Of a stretch of DNA of 64,000 bases, positions 1-7,830 are shown in pieces. The stretch's first letter is position 1; each line of letters begins with the position of its first letter. The position numbers and the translations under genes were made by a program. The notes beneath the pieces are model-generated. The model saw only the letters and a program-made list of their open reading frames with translations. It did not search any database and was not told the origin of the DNA. Source of the stretch: an uncultured Acidobacteriota bacterium. Its GTDB lineage: Bacteria > Acidobacteriota > JAAYUB01. Location of the stretch: the NCBI GenBank assembly GCA_937925645.1, contig CALAMB010000189.1, positions 62,001 through 126,000 on the forward strand. Reading direction: 5' to 3'.

Positions 1-849
1 CTTGTCTTCAATCGACGGGCAATAGCGAGGGCCAATCCCGGTGATCTGGCCGGAAAAAAGCGGCGAGCGGTGAAGGTGTTCCCGGATTATACGGTGTACG
101 CGGTCATCGGTATGGACGATGTGACAGCAGGTTTGGGGTAACGTGGCGGCGGATGTCCGAAACGAAAGAAACGTCGGCTTTTCATCTCCTTCTTGAACGG
201 CCATCCGGGTGTAATCGACCGTCCGACCGTCAATCCGCGGAGGAGTGCCGGTTTTCAGCCGTTCGCAGGTATAACCCAACCGGCGAAGGCATTCGGCCAA
301 GGCCACCGAAGGCGGTTCTCCGGCCCGGCCCGCCGGAATCCGGAGCGGACCGATGTGAATGAGTCCGTTGAGAAACGTGCCGGTGGTGAGGACGACGGCG
401 CTGGCCCGATACCAGCGCTCATCATGAAGCGTGACTCCCGTGGCGCTATCGCCCCGCTCCGTTATTTCAACAACCTCGCCTTGTATCAAGTGAAGATTGG
501 GCACGCCTTCCAGCGCTCGTTTCATTTCCTGCCGATAGCGATCCCGGTCCGATTGAGTTCTGGGACTCTGAACCGCCGGACCCCGCCGCCTGTTCAGCAG
601 TCGGAACTGGATGCCGGTCCGGTCGGCGATCAGGCCCTGCAGTCCGCCCATTGCGTCAATCTCTCGGACCAGGTGTCCTTTGGCAATCCCGCCGATGGCC
701 GGATTGCATGACATGGATGCGACCAGGTTGAGATTGGGTGAAATCAAGGCAGTCCGGGCACCAAGGCGGGCGGCGGCATGGGCCGCCTCACAGCCGGCAT
801 GACCGGCCCCGATTACGATCACATCGAAAACGCCCGCCTCAACCGCCAT
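1..849 (-). CDS. mnmG: tRNA uridine-5-carboxymethylaminomethyl modification enzyme MnmG (GidA), N-terminal part
   Basis: This is the first 283 codons of MnmG; the rest lies beyond the left edge. With MnmE the family builds the cmnm5 group on the wobble uridine of several tRNAs, using FAD, NADH and methylene-THF. The N-terminus has the FAD-binding dinucleotide motif [10 protein letters not shown], followed by the family signatures [14 protein letters not shown] and RLKTGTPPR. The frame stays open to base 1. The ATG at 849 puts the FAD motif about 12 residues in, as is usual. The gene starts 13 nt after the LolA-like gene and probably shares its transcript. Identification is very secure; only the truncated end is unknown. 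Confidence 0.96.
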   Translation of the reverse strand, partial: MAVEAGVFDVIVIGAGHAGCEAAHAAARLGARTALISPNLNLVASMSCNPAIGGIAKGHLVREIDAMGGLQGLIADRTGIQFRLLNRRRGPAVQSPRTQSDRDRYRQEMKRALEGVPNLHLIQGEVVEITERGDSATGVTLHDERWYRASAVVLTTGTFLNGLIHIGPLRIPAGRAGEPPSVALAECLRRLGYTCERLKTGTPPRIDGRTVDYTRMAVQEGDEKPTFLSFRTSAATLPQTCCHIVHTDDRVHRIIREHLHRSPLFSGQITGIGPRYCPSIEDK

Positions 850-862
850 GCGTCACCGCCGA

Positions 863-1630
863 TTATTTCTTTTTAGCGGCAGGAACAGGCTCCAGGAACA
901 GATCATCGGTCAAGCCAACGTTAAACTTGACCTCTGCGTATTCCACCAATCCCGTGTTTTTCTCACGGGTAAAGAATTCGACCCGATGCGGCGCCATCAC
1001 CCCGTCGGAGCTGAACCAGCGAAAAAACATCTCCGATTTGGGCAGAACGATCCCGTCTTCATTCCGGTCCTGATATTCCACCTTGACAGGTAGGGCAACG
1101 CCTTCTTCAAACAAGACGGTCACCGTGTAGTTTTCTGCATCGATAAACTCCAAGGCCTCCATGGGCTTAACCGTCTCAATTTCGGAAGGGCCGTAGTACA
1201 ATACCTTCATCCCGTCTTCCTTCCAGCGGCTCCGAAAGATGTTGTATATGTTCCGTTTCTCCGACAGGCGAAAGCGCCGCAGTTCCTCCTCGGTTTTGGG
1301 TTTGACCCGGCCGTATTCGTACGTCCAGCCTTTGCCGAGTTCAAGGTTGAAGATGTCCGCCAAAGCTTCACGCTGCTTTTCCAGTTCTGTCCGGGATTTG
1401 CCTTCCCAACGATAGTACTCCCAGAATTTCGTCCAAGACTGTCCATCCCTCTTGATGATAAAAAACCGGCCAGTGCCATACATGTCTTTCCATGTCAAAA
1501 ACCTTTGTCCACCTAGAGCCTGGATGGTCCGCTGGATCACCGTCTGCGCGCGGGGATCGTCGGCGGCTCGGGTCCAAGCTCCGGTCGACAAAAACATCAG
1601 CAACAGAATCGGCCACGTTTTCTTCGACAT
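863..1630 (-). CDS. Secreted LolA-fold-like protein of unknown function
   Basis: A 255-residue protein with a clear signal peptide (short Lys-rich start, hydrophobic WPILLLMFLST core, likely cleavage near TRAAD). The mature part reads like the LolA/LppX lipoprotein-carrier fold: an N-terminal segment of the form 'IQRTIQALGGQRFLTWKDM' and repeated amphipathic beta strands such as TGRFFIIKRDG. I see no catalytic motif. A GTG lies one codon upstream, but GAGGGG six bases before the ATG at 1630 supports this start. It sits between ribF and mnmG. A periplasmic lipid- or lipoprotein-handling role is inference from the fold resemblance only. Confidence 0.7.
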   Translation of the reverse strand: MSKKTWPILLLMFLSTGAWTRAADDPRAQTVIQRTIQALGGQRFLTWKDMYGTGRFFIIKRDGQSWTKFWEYYRWEGKSRTELEKQREALADIFNLELGKGWTYEYGRVKPKTEEELRRFRLSEKRNIYNIFRSRWKEDGMKVLYYGPSEIETVKPMEALEFIDAENYTVTVLFEEGVALPVKVEYQDRNEDGIVLPKSEMFFRWFSSDGVMAPHRVEFFTREKNTGLVEYAEVKFNVGLTDDLFLEPVPAAKKK

Positions 1631-1721
1631 CACACACCCCTCGGCACAGATTCACAATCAGGGATTCTTCCTGGATCCTGATCGTTTCAATCCTCGATGA
1701 AATAGCATCGAAAAGCGAACG

Positions 1722-2678
1722 CTAGCCGCCGCTAGATCGACATTGAAATACTGATCGGCAGGCGTCAACGTCTTTACGTATCTGGGTAATTAGTTCCGCC
1801 AACGTAGGAAAACTGTATTCGGGCCGGATCATCTCCTCAAAATACACCCGAACGGAGTGGCCGTACAGATCTTCCGCACAATCAAACAGGTGGATTTCCA
1901 AAACGCGCTGCCGGCAGGACAGAGACTTGCCGGTTTCAATCGACGGTCGGACACCCAGATTGGCCGCGCCGTCCCATCGCTTGCCGCCGGTTTGGAGCGA
2001 GGCCGCGTAAACTCCGTTTGGAAGCAGCAATTGTATCGGCGATTGCACGTTGGCCGTCGGAAATCCGATCTGTCTGCCAATTTTAGAACCACCCTCCACC
2101 CGGCCGTCTACAGCATAGCGATGACCCAACAGTCGGTTAGCCGTCGCCACTTCACCGGTCATCAACAGGTGTCGGATCCGGGTGCTGGAAACCACTTCTC
2201 CGCCAGCCTCGGTTTCCATCGCGGGGATCACATCGAACCCCAAGGCGGCGCCCATTTCATGCAGAAGCTGCGTGTTGCCCCGTCGGTCGTGGCCGAAGCT
2301 GAATTGGGCGCCGATCACCACGGCGGACATGTCCAGATCGCGGAATAACAAGTCCCGAATAAATTCCTCCGCGGTCAGAAGGGACATTTCGTGACTGAAC
2401 GGATAGACGACAACTCCATCCAGCCGTGCGTCCGCAAATAGCTCCAGTTTCTGTTCCAACGTTTGGAGCAGCGGTGGGCAACGCTCCGGGGCCAGCACGG
2501 CCAGCGGGTGCGGATGGAAAGTCACCAACACCGCGTAGACCTTTCTTCGATCGGCCTCTCGGCGCATCAGCTGAAGCAGGCTGCGGTGGCCGGAGTGCAC
2601 TCCATCAAAGTTGCCGATGGTCACAACCGGTCGATGAAAAGCACCGGCGATCTGGTTTACTTCCCGAATAATCCTCAT
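1722..2678 (-). CDS. ribF: Bifunctional riboflavin kinase / FAD synthetase
   Basis: RibF phosphorylates riboflavin to FMN and adenylates FMN to FAD in the cytosol. The 318-residue length is normal. The N-terminal adenylyltransferase domain has the nucleotidyltransferase motif GNFDGVHSGH at about residues 22-31 and a later SSTRIRHLL element. The C-terminal flavokinase domain has GRQIGFPTANV with the preceding GRVEGGSKIG. Its ATG overlaps the stop of the DUF1844 gene as ATGA, implying translational coupling. FAD made here would serve MnmG two genes downstream, although that co-location may be incidental. Confidence 0.96.
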   Translation of the reverse strand: MRIIREVNQIAGAFHRPVVTIGNFDGVHSGHRSLLQLMRREADRRKVYAVLVTFHPHPLAVLAPERCPPLLQTLEQKLELFADARLDGVVVYPFSHEMSLLTAEEFIRDLLFRDLDMSAVVIGAQFSFGHDRRGNTQLLHEMGAALGFDVIPAMETEAGGEVVSSTRIRHLLMTGEVATANRLLGHRYAVDGRVEGGSKIGRQIGFPTANVQSPIQLLLPNGVYAASLQTGGKRWDGAANLGVRPSIETGKSLSCRQRVLEIHLFDCAEDLYGHSVRVYFEEMIRPEYSFPTLAELITQIRKDVDACRSVFQCRSSGG

Positions 2679-3094
2679 GAAAGGGTGATTCCGCTGCCAC
2701 TTTTCTCGACAAAGCGGAGTTGCAGGTTTGCAAGGAGGCCGTCGAGCAGGCGCTCCTCCTCAGCAGTCAGGTTGCCGCGCGTTTTTTCCCGAAGCACGAC
2801 CAGGGAGTCAATGAACAACTTGGCCACCGGCAGGTTGAGCTGGGTTTTGCCCGTGGCCGGGTCGGGAATATCGCCCAAGAATGCCACAGCCGGCATGGCC
2901 AGATTGTTCAGAATGAAGGTAAAATCCGCCGACGGCGGCCCGTCTGGCGTGTTTTCAACTTGTGCCGCGTCGGGCGGTGCCGGGTCCCGATCGCCGCCTT
3001 TCGGAACGGCTTCTTCTCGGAGACCACCCTCTTGGGTCACTTTTCGCTTGTCCACCACCTGGAAATCATCAGGATTCGAATCGTTGTTATTCAT
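2675..3094 (-). CDS. DUF1844 family protein
   Basis: A 139-residue soluble protein. The C-terminal half (from about residue 65) carries the DUF1844 pattern: 'FTFILNNLAMPAVAFLGDIPDP' followed by a helical segment (AKLFIDSLVVLREKTRGNLT) and an 'EERLLDGLLANLQLRFV' end. The first about 60 residues are polar and probably disordered. The frame is open to 3178, but the ATG at 3094 starts MNNNDSN right after a G-rich stretch, and the upstream extension looks non-native. Homologues often sit beside ribF or mnmG genes; the function is unknown. The stop codon overlaps the ribF start. Confidence 0.8.
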   Translation of the reverse strand: MNNNDSNPDDFQVVDKRKVTQEGGLREEAVPKGGDRDPAPPDAAQVENTPDGPPSADFTFILNNLAMPAVAFLGDIPDPATGKTQLNLPVAKLFIDSLVVLREKTRGNLTAEEERLLDGLLANLQLRFVEKSGSGITLS

Positions 3095-3178
3095 CGGCGC
3101 CCCCAGATTCAGTATGTTTCCAGCGGGACAGTTTACCATTTTCCCGTGCCTAAACACAATCTGGCGCGATGCAGGCAT

Positions 3179-6100
3179 TCAACGCCCGGTGGAGGACCAT
3201 GCAATTCGGGCTGCCAAGGTGCATGCGACAGTCAACAACACCAAAAGATAAATGAGATCTTCCCTGGCTTGATCAGCAGCTTTCGCCTTGATGGGGTGTG
3301 GAAGGCCGAAAAGCACGAAGCTGCCCCAATGACGAGGATGATGAAACGCGGGGTCGCGTCGCATCCAACGGCGGGCCGCGCGAAGCGCGAACGCCGCCTG
3401 GCCCGAATGCCTGGGCAATTCCCGATAAAACCGATCCATGAATGCCGCCGCGGACATGTCCAGCACAGGTGACAGAGTCAGGAGTACAGCCCGGCTGCCT
3501 GACGCCAGCATCGCCCGCCCCAAACTGAAGTTGCCATCCCCGGGAAACACTCGGCCCCGGCCGGAAGAACAGCCTGACAATACAACCAGATTGGCTTGCC
3601 AACGACTCGCTTGCAATTCTGACAAGGAAACGCTGATGGTTTGATTGCCTTGCGTGGTCAATAATATCCGGCTCTCCCAAGGGGCCGCTTCATCAGTTTC
3701 AATGTGGGTCGCCACATGAATGACATCCCAGGTATGGCCCGGCTGATTGACCGGACCGATACCACGGCTGAACTCTTCACCCGCCACCAGCCGTATTTGG
3801 GGCCACCGAAGGGTGCGTGCCGCGACACGCACTTCCTGCTCCGCCCAAGGCAGGCCCGTTTTACCAGCCGCGCCTGACGGAAAGCCGTGAATCCCAAGAA
3901 AGCCGGTCACGGATGTTCGATCGGCATCGATGCTGTCCCGAACCGCCAAGAAACGCCAAGCCGGCAAATAGATGACCGGCAATTGTTCTCCCAACGGGAG
4001 AGTACGCCCGTCCGACGCAGTAACCGGTAGCAATTCGACAGGAAGGTGGTAGAGGCAACCATCCGGGAGGACAAACAGTTCGTTGCACTGCCGCAGCTTC
4101 TGAGCCATTGCGTTCCCTAACAGAATTTGGGCCAGTGATTGTCGCGCAAGCTCTGCCTCCGGTCGATCCCAACCGGCGGCCGCCACTGTTTCCTTGAACC
4201 GGTCCGTCGACGTCACTTTTTCCAGGCGGGCATCGTGCCCGCTGAGCTGAAGCCGATAGACCGCCTCGACGCCTTGAAAGATCATGACCGCAAATGCCGA
4301 TCGTCGTTTCAACCAGCTCTGAACTGCAGACAGTTTCATCATAACGGCTGACGATGAATTCGTTGGAAGCTGACCGCCCATCTCGCGGACAAGAACTCGG
4401 CCCCGATACGCTTCGATCAAACGGAACGCTTCCGCTTCGGTCCAGGCGGACGGTGAGCCGCGTCGCATCAGTTCGACAAGACTGGCCAGCGATGCTTCGA
4501 CTACTTCATCACAATTCTCCAAAAAATGAAGTTGAATCTCCGCGTTGGCGCAATCCTGCTCCAATCGTTCAAAGTCGTCCATGGTCCGGTTAAAACACTC
4601 CAGGGCCTGTTCATGCCGGCCAAGGCCCGCCAGTGCTTTTCCCTGGAAAAAGTACATCTCCCACGCCAGGGCGCGATAGCCGGCGGAGCGAAGCTCATCG
4701 CCCAGAGAACCAAACTCTTTAACCGCTTGCGCCATCTTGCCTTGTTCAAACAAGAAATGGGCGGAGACGCCCCGGATCATGAACTGTCCAAGAGGGGTGG
4801 GCTGCCGGTTATGCAAACGACGGGCTTTCCGCAGAGCCGATTTCGCCGCCGCTTCATGCTTGTTGGCCAGTTGGGTGATGGCCAAATTTCCGGCAATTTG
4901 CGCCGCCCGGGCCCATTCGCCCGTTCCTTCAGCCGCAGCGATGGCCCGCAGGTAGCAATTCACCGCCTCATCCCACCGCCTTTTCCGGGAGTAAATGTTT
5001 CCCAAATTGCCTTCCGCCAAAACGATCAGCGATGATGCCGCGTCTGACGGGGAAAGTGTCAAGACCGACTCATAATCCTCCTTCGCCCTTTCGATCAAGT
5101 TCAAACGCTCCAGTAACGCGCCTCGATTCAAGCGAACCAGCGCTACAGCCGTCGAATCATCTCTTGCCTCATAGTAAGCTAATGCTGATTCATAACACCG
5201 CACCGCCTCGGTGGATTGACCGAGTTCGTCCAAAACAAAACCCCGATTGACCATGGCCGCGGCGTGAACACGATCGTGCAGATCCCGCCCGGAAGCGAGG
5301 GCCGATTTAAACAGGTCCGCCGCCTCTGTCAAGCGTCCCTGTCGAACGCGCAGCATGGCTGTCACACAGTCCCGCCGACGACACAAAGAAGGCAGGGGAA
5401 AGTCCGCCGTCAGCCGGGATGCCTGATCCAGGTGGCGCTCCGCGGCTCCCTCATCACCGACAGAGATCGCGATTTGCGCCAGCAGGATTCGTCCTTCAGC
5501 AGCTCGCCAACAATCATCTGCCCCGGATGCCATTTCAACTACCCGGCCTGCAGTCAGTCGGGCGGCATCCAACTGCTCGTACTGGAGCAATATCTCCGCG
5601 CGAACCGCGAGCGCATCCAACGCCCGATTCGATGCCAACCGTCCGCTCAATGGCAAACGAGCTACCGCCCGGGCTCCCTTCAGACAATCTCCGGCCAACT
5701 GGACAAAGGGATTATCCGTCGGGCCCAAATGCCGCAGGAACAACCGAACCCGTTCGGTTATCAGCGGCTTGAGCTGGCGGACCAACTCGTAATCCCAATA
5801 GAAACAATTCGGTGCTGTTTGGATAAGATCTAACAGTACTTCGGGTGAGTTCGGTTCAGCCGTCAGCAACTTGCGGTGCAAATCGATGATAGCCGTCTCC
5901 ACCGGATCCAGTCCCACCCGCAACTTGTTTCCTGATATGGTTTCCAACTCGGCAATCAGCCGGCCGGCCCGATGAGCGGTGTCAGGGCTATGGATCCAGG
6001 TTGCCATGATGCGAAGAACTTCAGCCTGTTTGCCGCGGTGAGCCCATTGGAGTGCGGCGACCTCCGCCTGCCGCATAGCTGATGTTCCACGTGGAACCTG

Positions 6101-6187
6101 CCGGCCCGCTGAGAATTCCGAGCTCAGTAGAATAAAGATGCAGACAGCCCACCACAGCCCGCAGGAAAATATCGGGACGCGTCGCAA
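3179..6187 (-). CDS. Membrane-anchored TPR-CHAT protein (caspase-like peptidase fold)
   Basis: A 1002-residue protein that starts with a signal or anchor helix (CGLWWAVCIFILLSS). About 500 residues of TPR-type helical repeats follow (for example ALAYYEARDDSTAVALVRLN), then a C-terminal CHAT domain. CHAT is a caspase-related cysteine peptidase fold. The expected dyad is visible: His828 in HVATH and Cys873 in LSGCSSG. A last hydrophobic segment (LIYLLVLLTVACTL) is a second membrane helix, so the peptidase domain is probably extracytoplasmic and tethered at both ends. The start is a TTG at 6187 behind a strong GGGGAGGG; no upstream in-frame ATG exists and the next ATG would lose the signal peptide. 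It follows the response-regulator gene by 29 nt. The substrate is unknown. Confidence 0.85.
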   Translation of the reverse strand: MRRVPIFSCGLWWAVCIFILLSSEFSAGRQVPRGTSAMRQAEVAALQWAHRGKQAEVLRIMATWIHSPDTAHRAGRLIAELETISGNKLRVGLDPVETAIIDLHRKLLTAEPNSPEVLLDLIQTAPNCFYWDYELVRQLKPLITERVRLFLRHLGPTDNPFVQLAGDCLKGARAVARLPLSGRLASNRALDALAVRAEILLQYEQLDAARLTAGRVVEMASGADDCWRAAEGRILLAQIAISVGDEGAAERHLDQASRLTADFPLPSLCRRRDCVTAMLRVRQGRLTEAADLFKSALASGRDLHDRVHAAAMVNRGFVLDELGQSTEAVRCYESALAYYEARDDSTAVALVRLNRGALLERLNLIERAKEDYESVLTLSPSDAASSLIVLAEGNLGNIYSRKRRWDEAVNCYLRAIAAAEGTGEWARAAQIAGNLAITQLANKHEAAAKSALRKARRLHNRQPTPLGQFMIRGVSAHFLFEQGKMAQAVKEFGSLGDELRSAGYRALAWEMYFFQGKALAGLGRHEQALECFNRTMDDFERLEQDCANAEIQLHFLENCDEVVEASLASLVELMRRGSPSAWTEAEAFRLIEAYRGRVLVREMGGQLPTNSSSAVMMKLSAVQSWLKRRSAFAVMIFQGVEAVYRLQLSGHDARLEKVTSTDRFKETVAAAGWDRPEAELARQSLAQILLGNAMAQKLRQCNELFVLPDGCLYHLPVELLPVTASDGRTLPLGEQLPVIYLPAWRFLAVRDSIDADRTSVTGFLGIHGFPSGAAGKTGLPWAEQEVRVAARTLRWPQIRLVAGEEFSRGIGPVNQPGHTWDVIHVATHIETDEAAPWESRILLTTQGNQTISVSLSELQASRWQANLVVLSGCSSGRGRVFPGDGNFSLGRAMLASGSRAVLLTLSPVLDMSAAAFMDRFYRELPRHSGQAAFALRAARRWMRRDPAFHHPRHWGSFVLFGLPHPIKAKAADQAREDLIYLLVLLTVACTLAARIAWSSTGR

Positions 6188-6216
6188 GATACCCTCCCCA
6201 CAAACGGCATCTCGGC

Positions 6217-6897
6217 TTATGGAATCAGCTTATAACCCATCCCGTATACGGTGATCAGGTGTTGCGGTTTTTTCTGGTCGGTTTCAATCTTTTTCCGTAG
6301 CTTGGCGATAAAATTGTCGACGGCCCGGTTGGTGGGATCGGCGGCCATACCCCAAACCTTTTGAAAAATCGTGTCCCGAGAGACCGGCTGATTCTGATGT
6401 TGGTGCAGGAGCTTGAGAATCTCCACTTCATAAAAGGTCAGCGGGATCTGCTCCTGCCCGCATCTCAGGTCGAAGGTGTTACAGTCCACCTGCCACGGTC
6501 CAATCTTAAATTCCTGTTTACAAGTTTCCGTGGCCTGACTACGACGGAGCAGCGCCTTGATCCGGGCAAGCAGCTGCGCCACCGAAAAGGGCTTGGTGAC
6601 ATAGTCATCCACACCCGCTTCAAATCCCCGAATGACGTCGTGCTCCTGGCTTCGGGCTGTGAGCATAAGAACGGGAACGCGGCCGTTCTGGGATCGGATC
6701 TGGCGACAGACTTCGTACCCATCCATGTCGGGCAGCATGAGATCCAGCACGACCAGGTCGGGTGCCACAGTCCGGATGAGACGCAGGCCGGCGGCGCCAT
6801 CTTCGGCCAACACCGCCCGATGGTTCTCAAACTCGAGCAGGTCTTTAAGGCCTCGGGCCATCTCCGATTCATCTTCGATAATCAGGATCGTGGCCAT
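6217..6897 (-). CDS. OmpR/PhoB-family response regulator (orphan)
   Basis: A 226-residue two-component regulator. The receiver domain (1-about 120) has the acidic pocket IIEDE, phosphoacceptor Asp in LVVLDLMLPDMDG, the Thr of MLTAR and the Lys of YVTKPF. The C-terminal winged helix (about 130-226) has the family form, with LTFYEVEILKLL and the DNA-recognition segment RAVDNFIAKLRKKIE. No histidine kinase gene is adjacent. The next gene on the same strand is the TPR-CHAT gene, so this regulator heads the operon leading to mnmG and may control it. A sigma70-like promoter lies upstream (6928-6956). Confidence 0.93.
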   Translation of the reverse strand: MATILIIEDESEMARGLKDLLEFENHRAVLAEDGAAGLRLIRTVAPDLVVLDLMLPDMDGYEVCRQIRSQNGRVPVLMLTARSQEHDVIRGFEAGVDDYVTKPFSVAQLLARIKALLRRSQATETCKQEFKIGPWQVDCNTFDLRCGQEQIPLTFYEVEILKLLHQHQNQPVSRDTIFQKVWGMAADPTNRAVDNFIAKLRKKIETDQKKPQHLITVYGMGYKLIP

Positions 6898-6927
6898 CTA
6901 TATTCCGATGTGTGTCTGTGCTGTCAT

Positions 6928-6956
6928 AATGTAATGGTTGGAAGCTCAATTGTCAA
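6928..6956 (-). promoter_or_regulatory. Sigma70-like promoter for the response-regulator/CHAT operon
   Basis: Reading the minus strand, TTGACA (6956-6951) is followed after exactly 17 bases by TACATT (6933-6928). The predicted start is near 6921, giving a leader of about 24 nt before the ATG at 6897. The -35 matches consensus fully and the -10 matches 4 of 6. Confidence 0.6.
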
Positions 6957-7020
6957 TTTTCATTGCTTGAAAGCACGGATTCGTAGCTGGCCCGCACGCC
7001 GGGCGGGTCGTGGAAATTCT

Positions 7021-7830
7021 TCATTTCGCTTTCATTATTGGCCGAGAAATCGGCAATTCAACAGACTGCACCACACCCAGTTGCTGTTCGGGCACCCAGC
7101 CATTCCAACCGTTTGGCAGCACCACTTGATACCAACCGTCTGTTCGGGCGGCTAATTCAACAACCAAGCCCTCATGGATGGAGAAAATTACCGGGTTACT
7201 GAGCGAAGGACCGCTCCGGACATCCTGTTGGCGTGCCAGAATGACACCGTCAGTAATAGCTGAATCACGCTCTACAACCGCCCAAAAAAGGATAGCCGTT
7301 GCAAGGGCAAGCAGCAGCGTCCCCGCCAGAAACCAGAGTGCGGCGCGGCGGCCCGGCAGATGGCGCACACGCAATCCGTACCACCCCGCCATGCAGACAA
7401 ACGTGAACGCCATCAGGACCAGCCCACTGATTCCATCGACCCCCATCCAGGCGATCATGCGGTCCCGGATGATTTCGAGTATCCCGGGCGGGTTCGGCAG
7501 CACCTTGTTTGTCTGTATACTATTGATATATAAGATGTTATGTCGCGCATCACCATGTCCCGGATTCAACCATAAGGTCCGCTGAAAATACAGCACAGCT
7601 TCACCTAGACAGTTCCTCCGAAAAGCGTTACAGCCGAGGTTGTAATACAACTCGGCATTCCCCGGCGCTTCTTTAGCCGCCTGGCGCCACGCCTGATCCG
7701 CCGCTTCAAACTGACCGTTGTTATACAACCGAACCCCGGCCCGCATCGGCGCTTCGGAATGAACGGTCCCCAACATTCCCATCGACAGAAAACCCAATGT
7801 CAGCCACCCGATGAGGCCTGACCGGTTCAT
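7021..7830 (-). CDS. batE: BatE-like TPR and SH3-domain membrane protein
   Basis: A 269-residue protein with a signal or anchor sequence (IGWLTLGFLSMGMLG). TPR repeats follow at about 30-100 (LYNNGQFEAADQAWRQAAKE, then ELYYNLGCNAFRRN). Two membrane helices sit in the middle (ISGLVLMAFTFVCMAGW and LWFLAGTLLLALATAILFWAV). A bacterial SH3-like C-terminus carries 'LVVELAARTDGWYQVVLPNG'. This layout is that of BatE in Bacteroides aerotolerance operons. It is the last gene of the operon and overlaps BatD by ATGA. Role: envelope-associated, exact mechanism unknown for the family. Confidence 0.8.
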   Translation of the reverse strand: MNRSGLIGWLTLGFLSMGMLGTVHSEAPMRAGVRLYNNGQFEAADQAWRQAAKEAPGNAELYYNLGCNAFRRNCLGEAVLYFQRTLWLNPGHGDARHNILYINSIQTNKVLPNPPGILEIIRDRMIAWMGVDGISGLVLMAFTFVCMAGWYGLRVRHLPGRRAALWFLAGTLLLALATAILFWAVVERDSAITDGVILARQQDVRSGPSLSNPVIFSIHEGLVVELAARTDGWYQVVLPNGWNGWVPEQQLGVVQSVELPISRPIMKAK

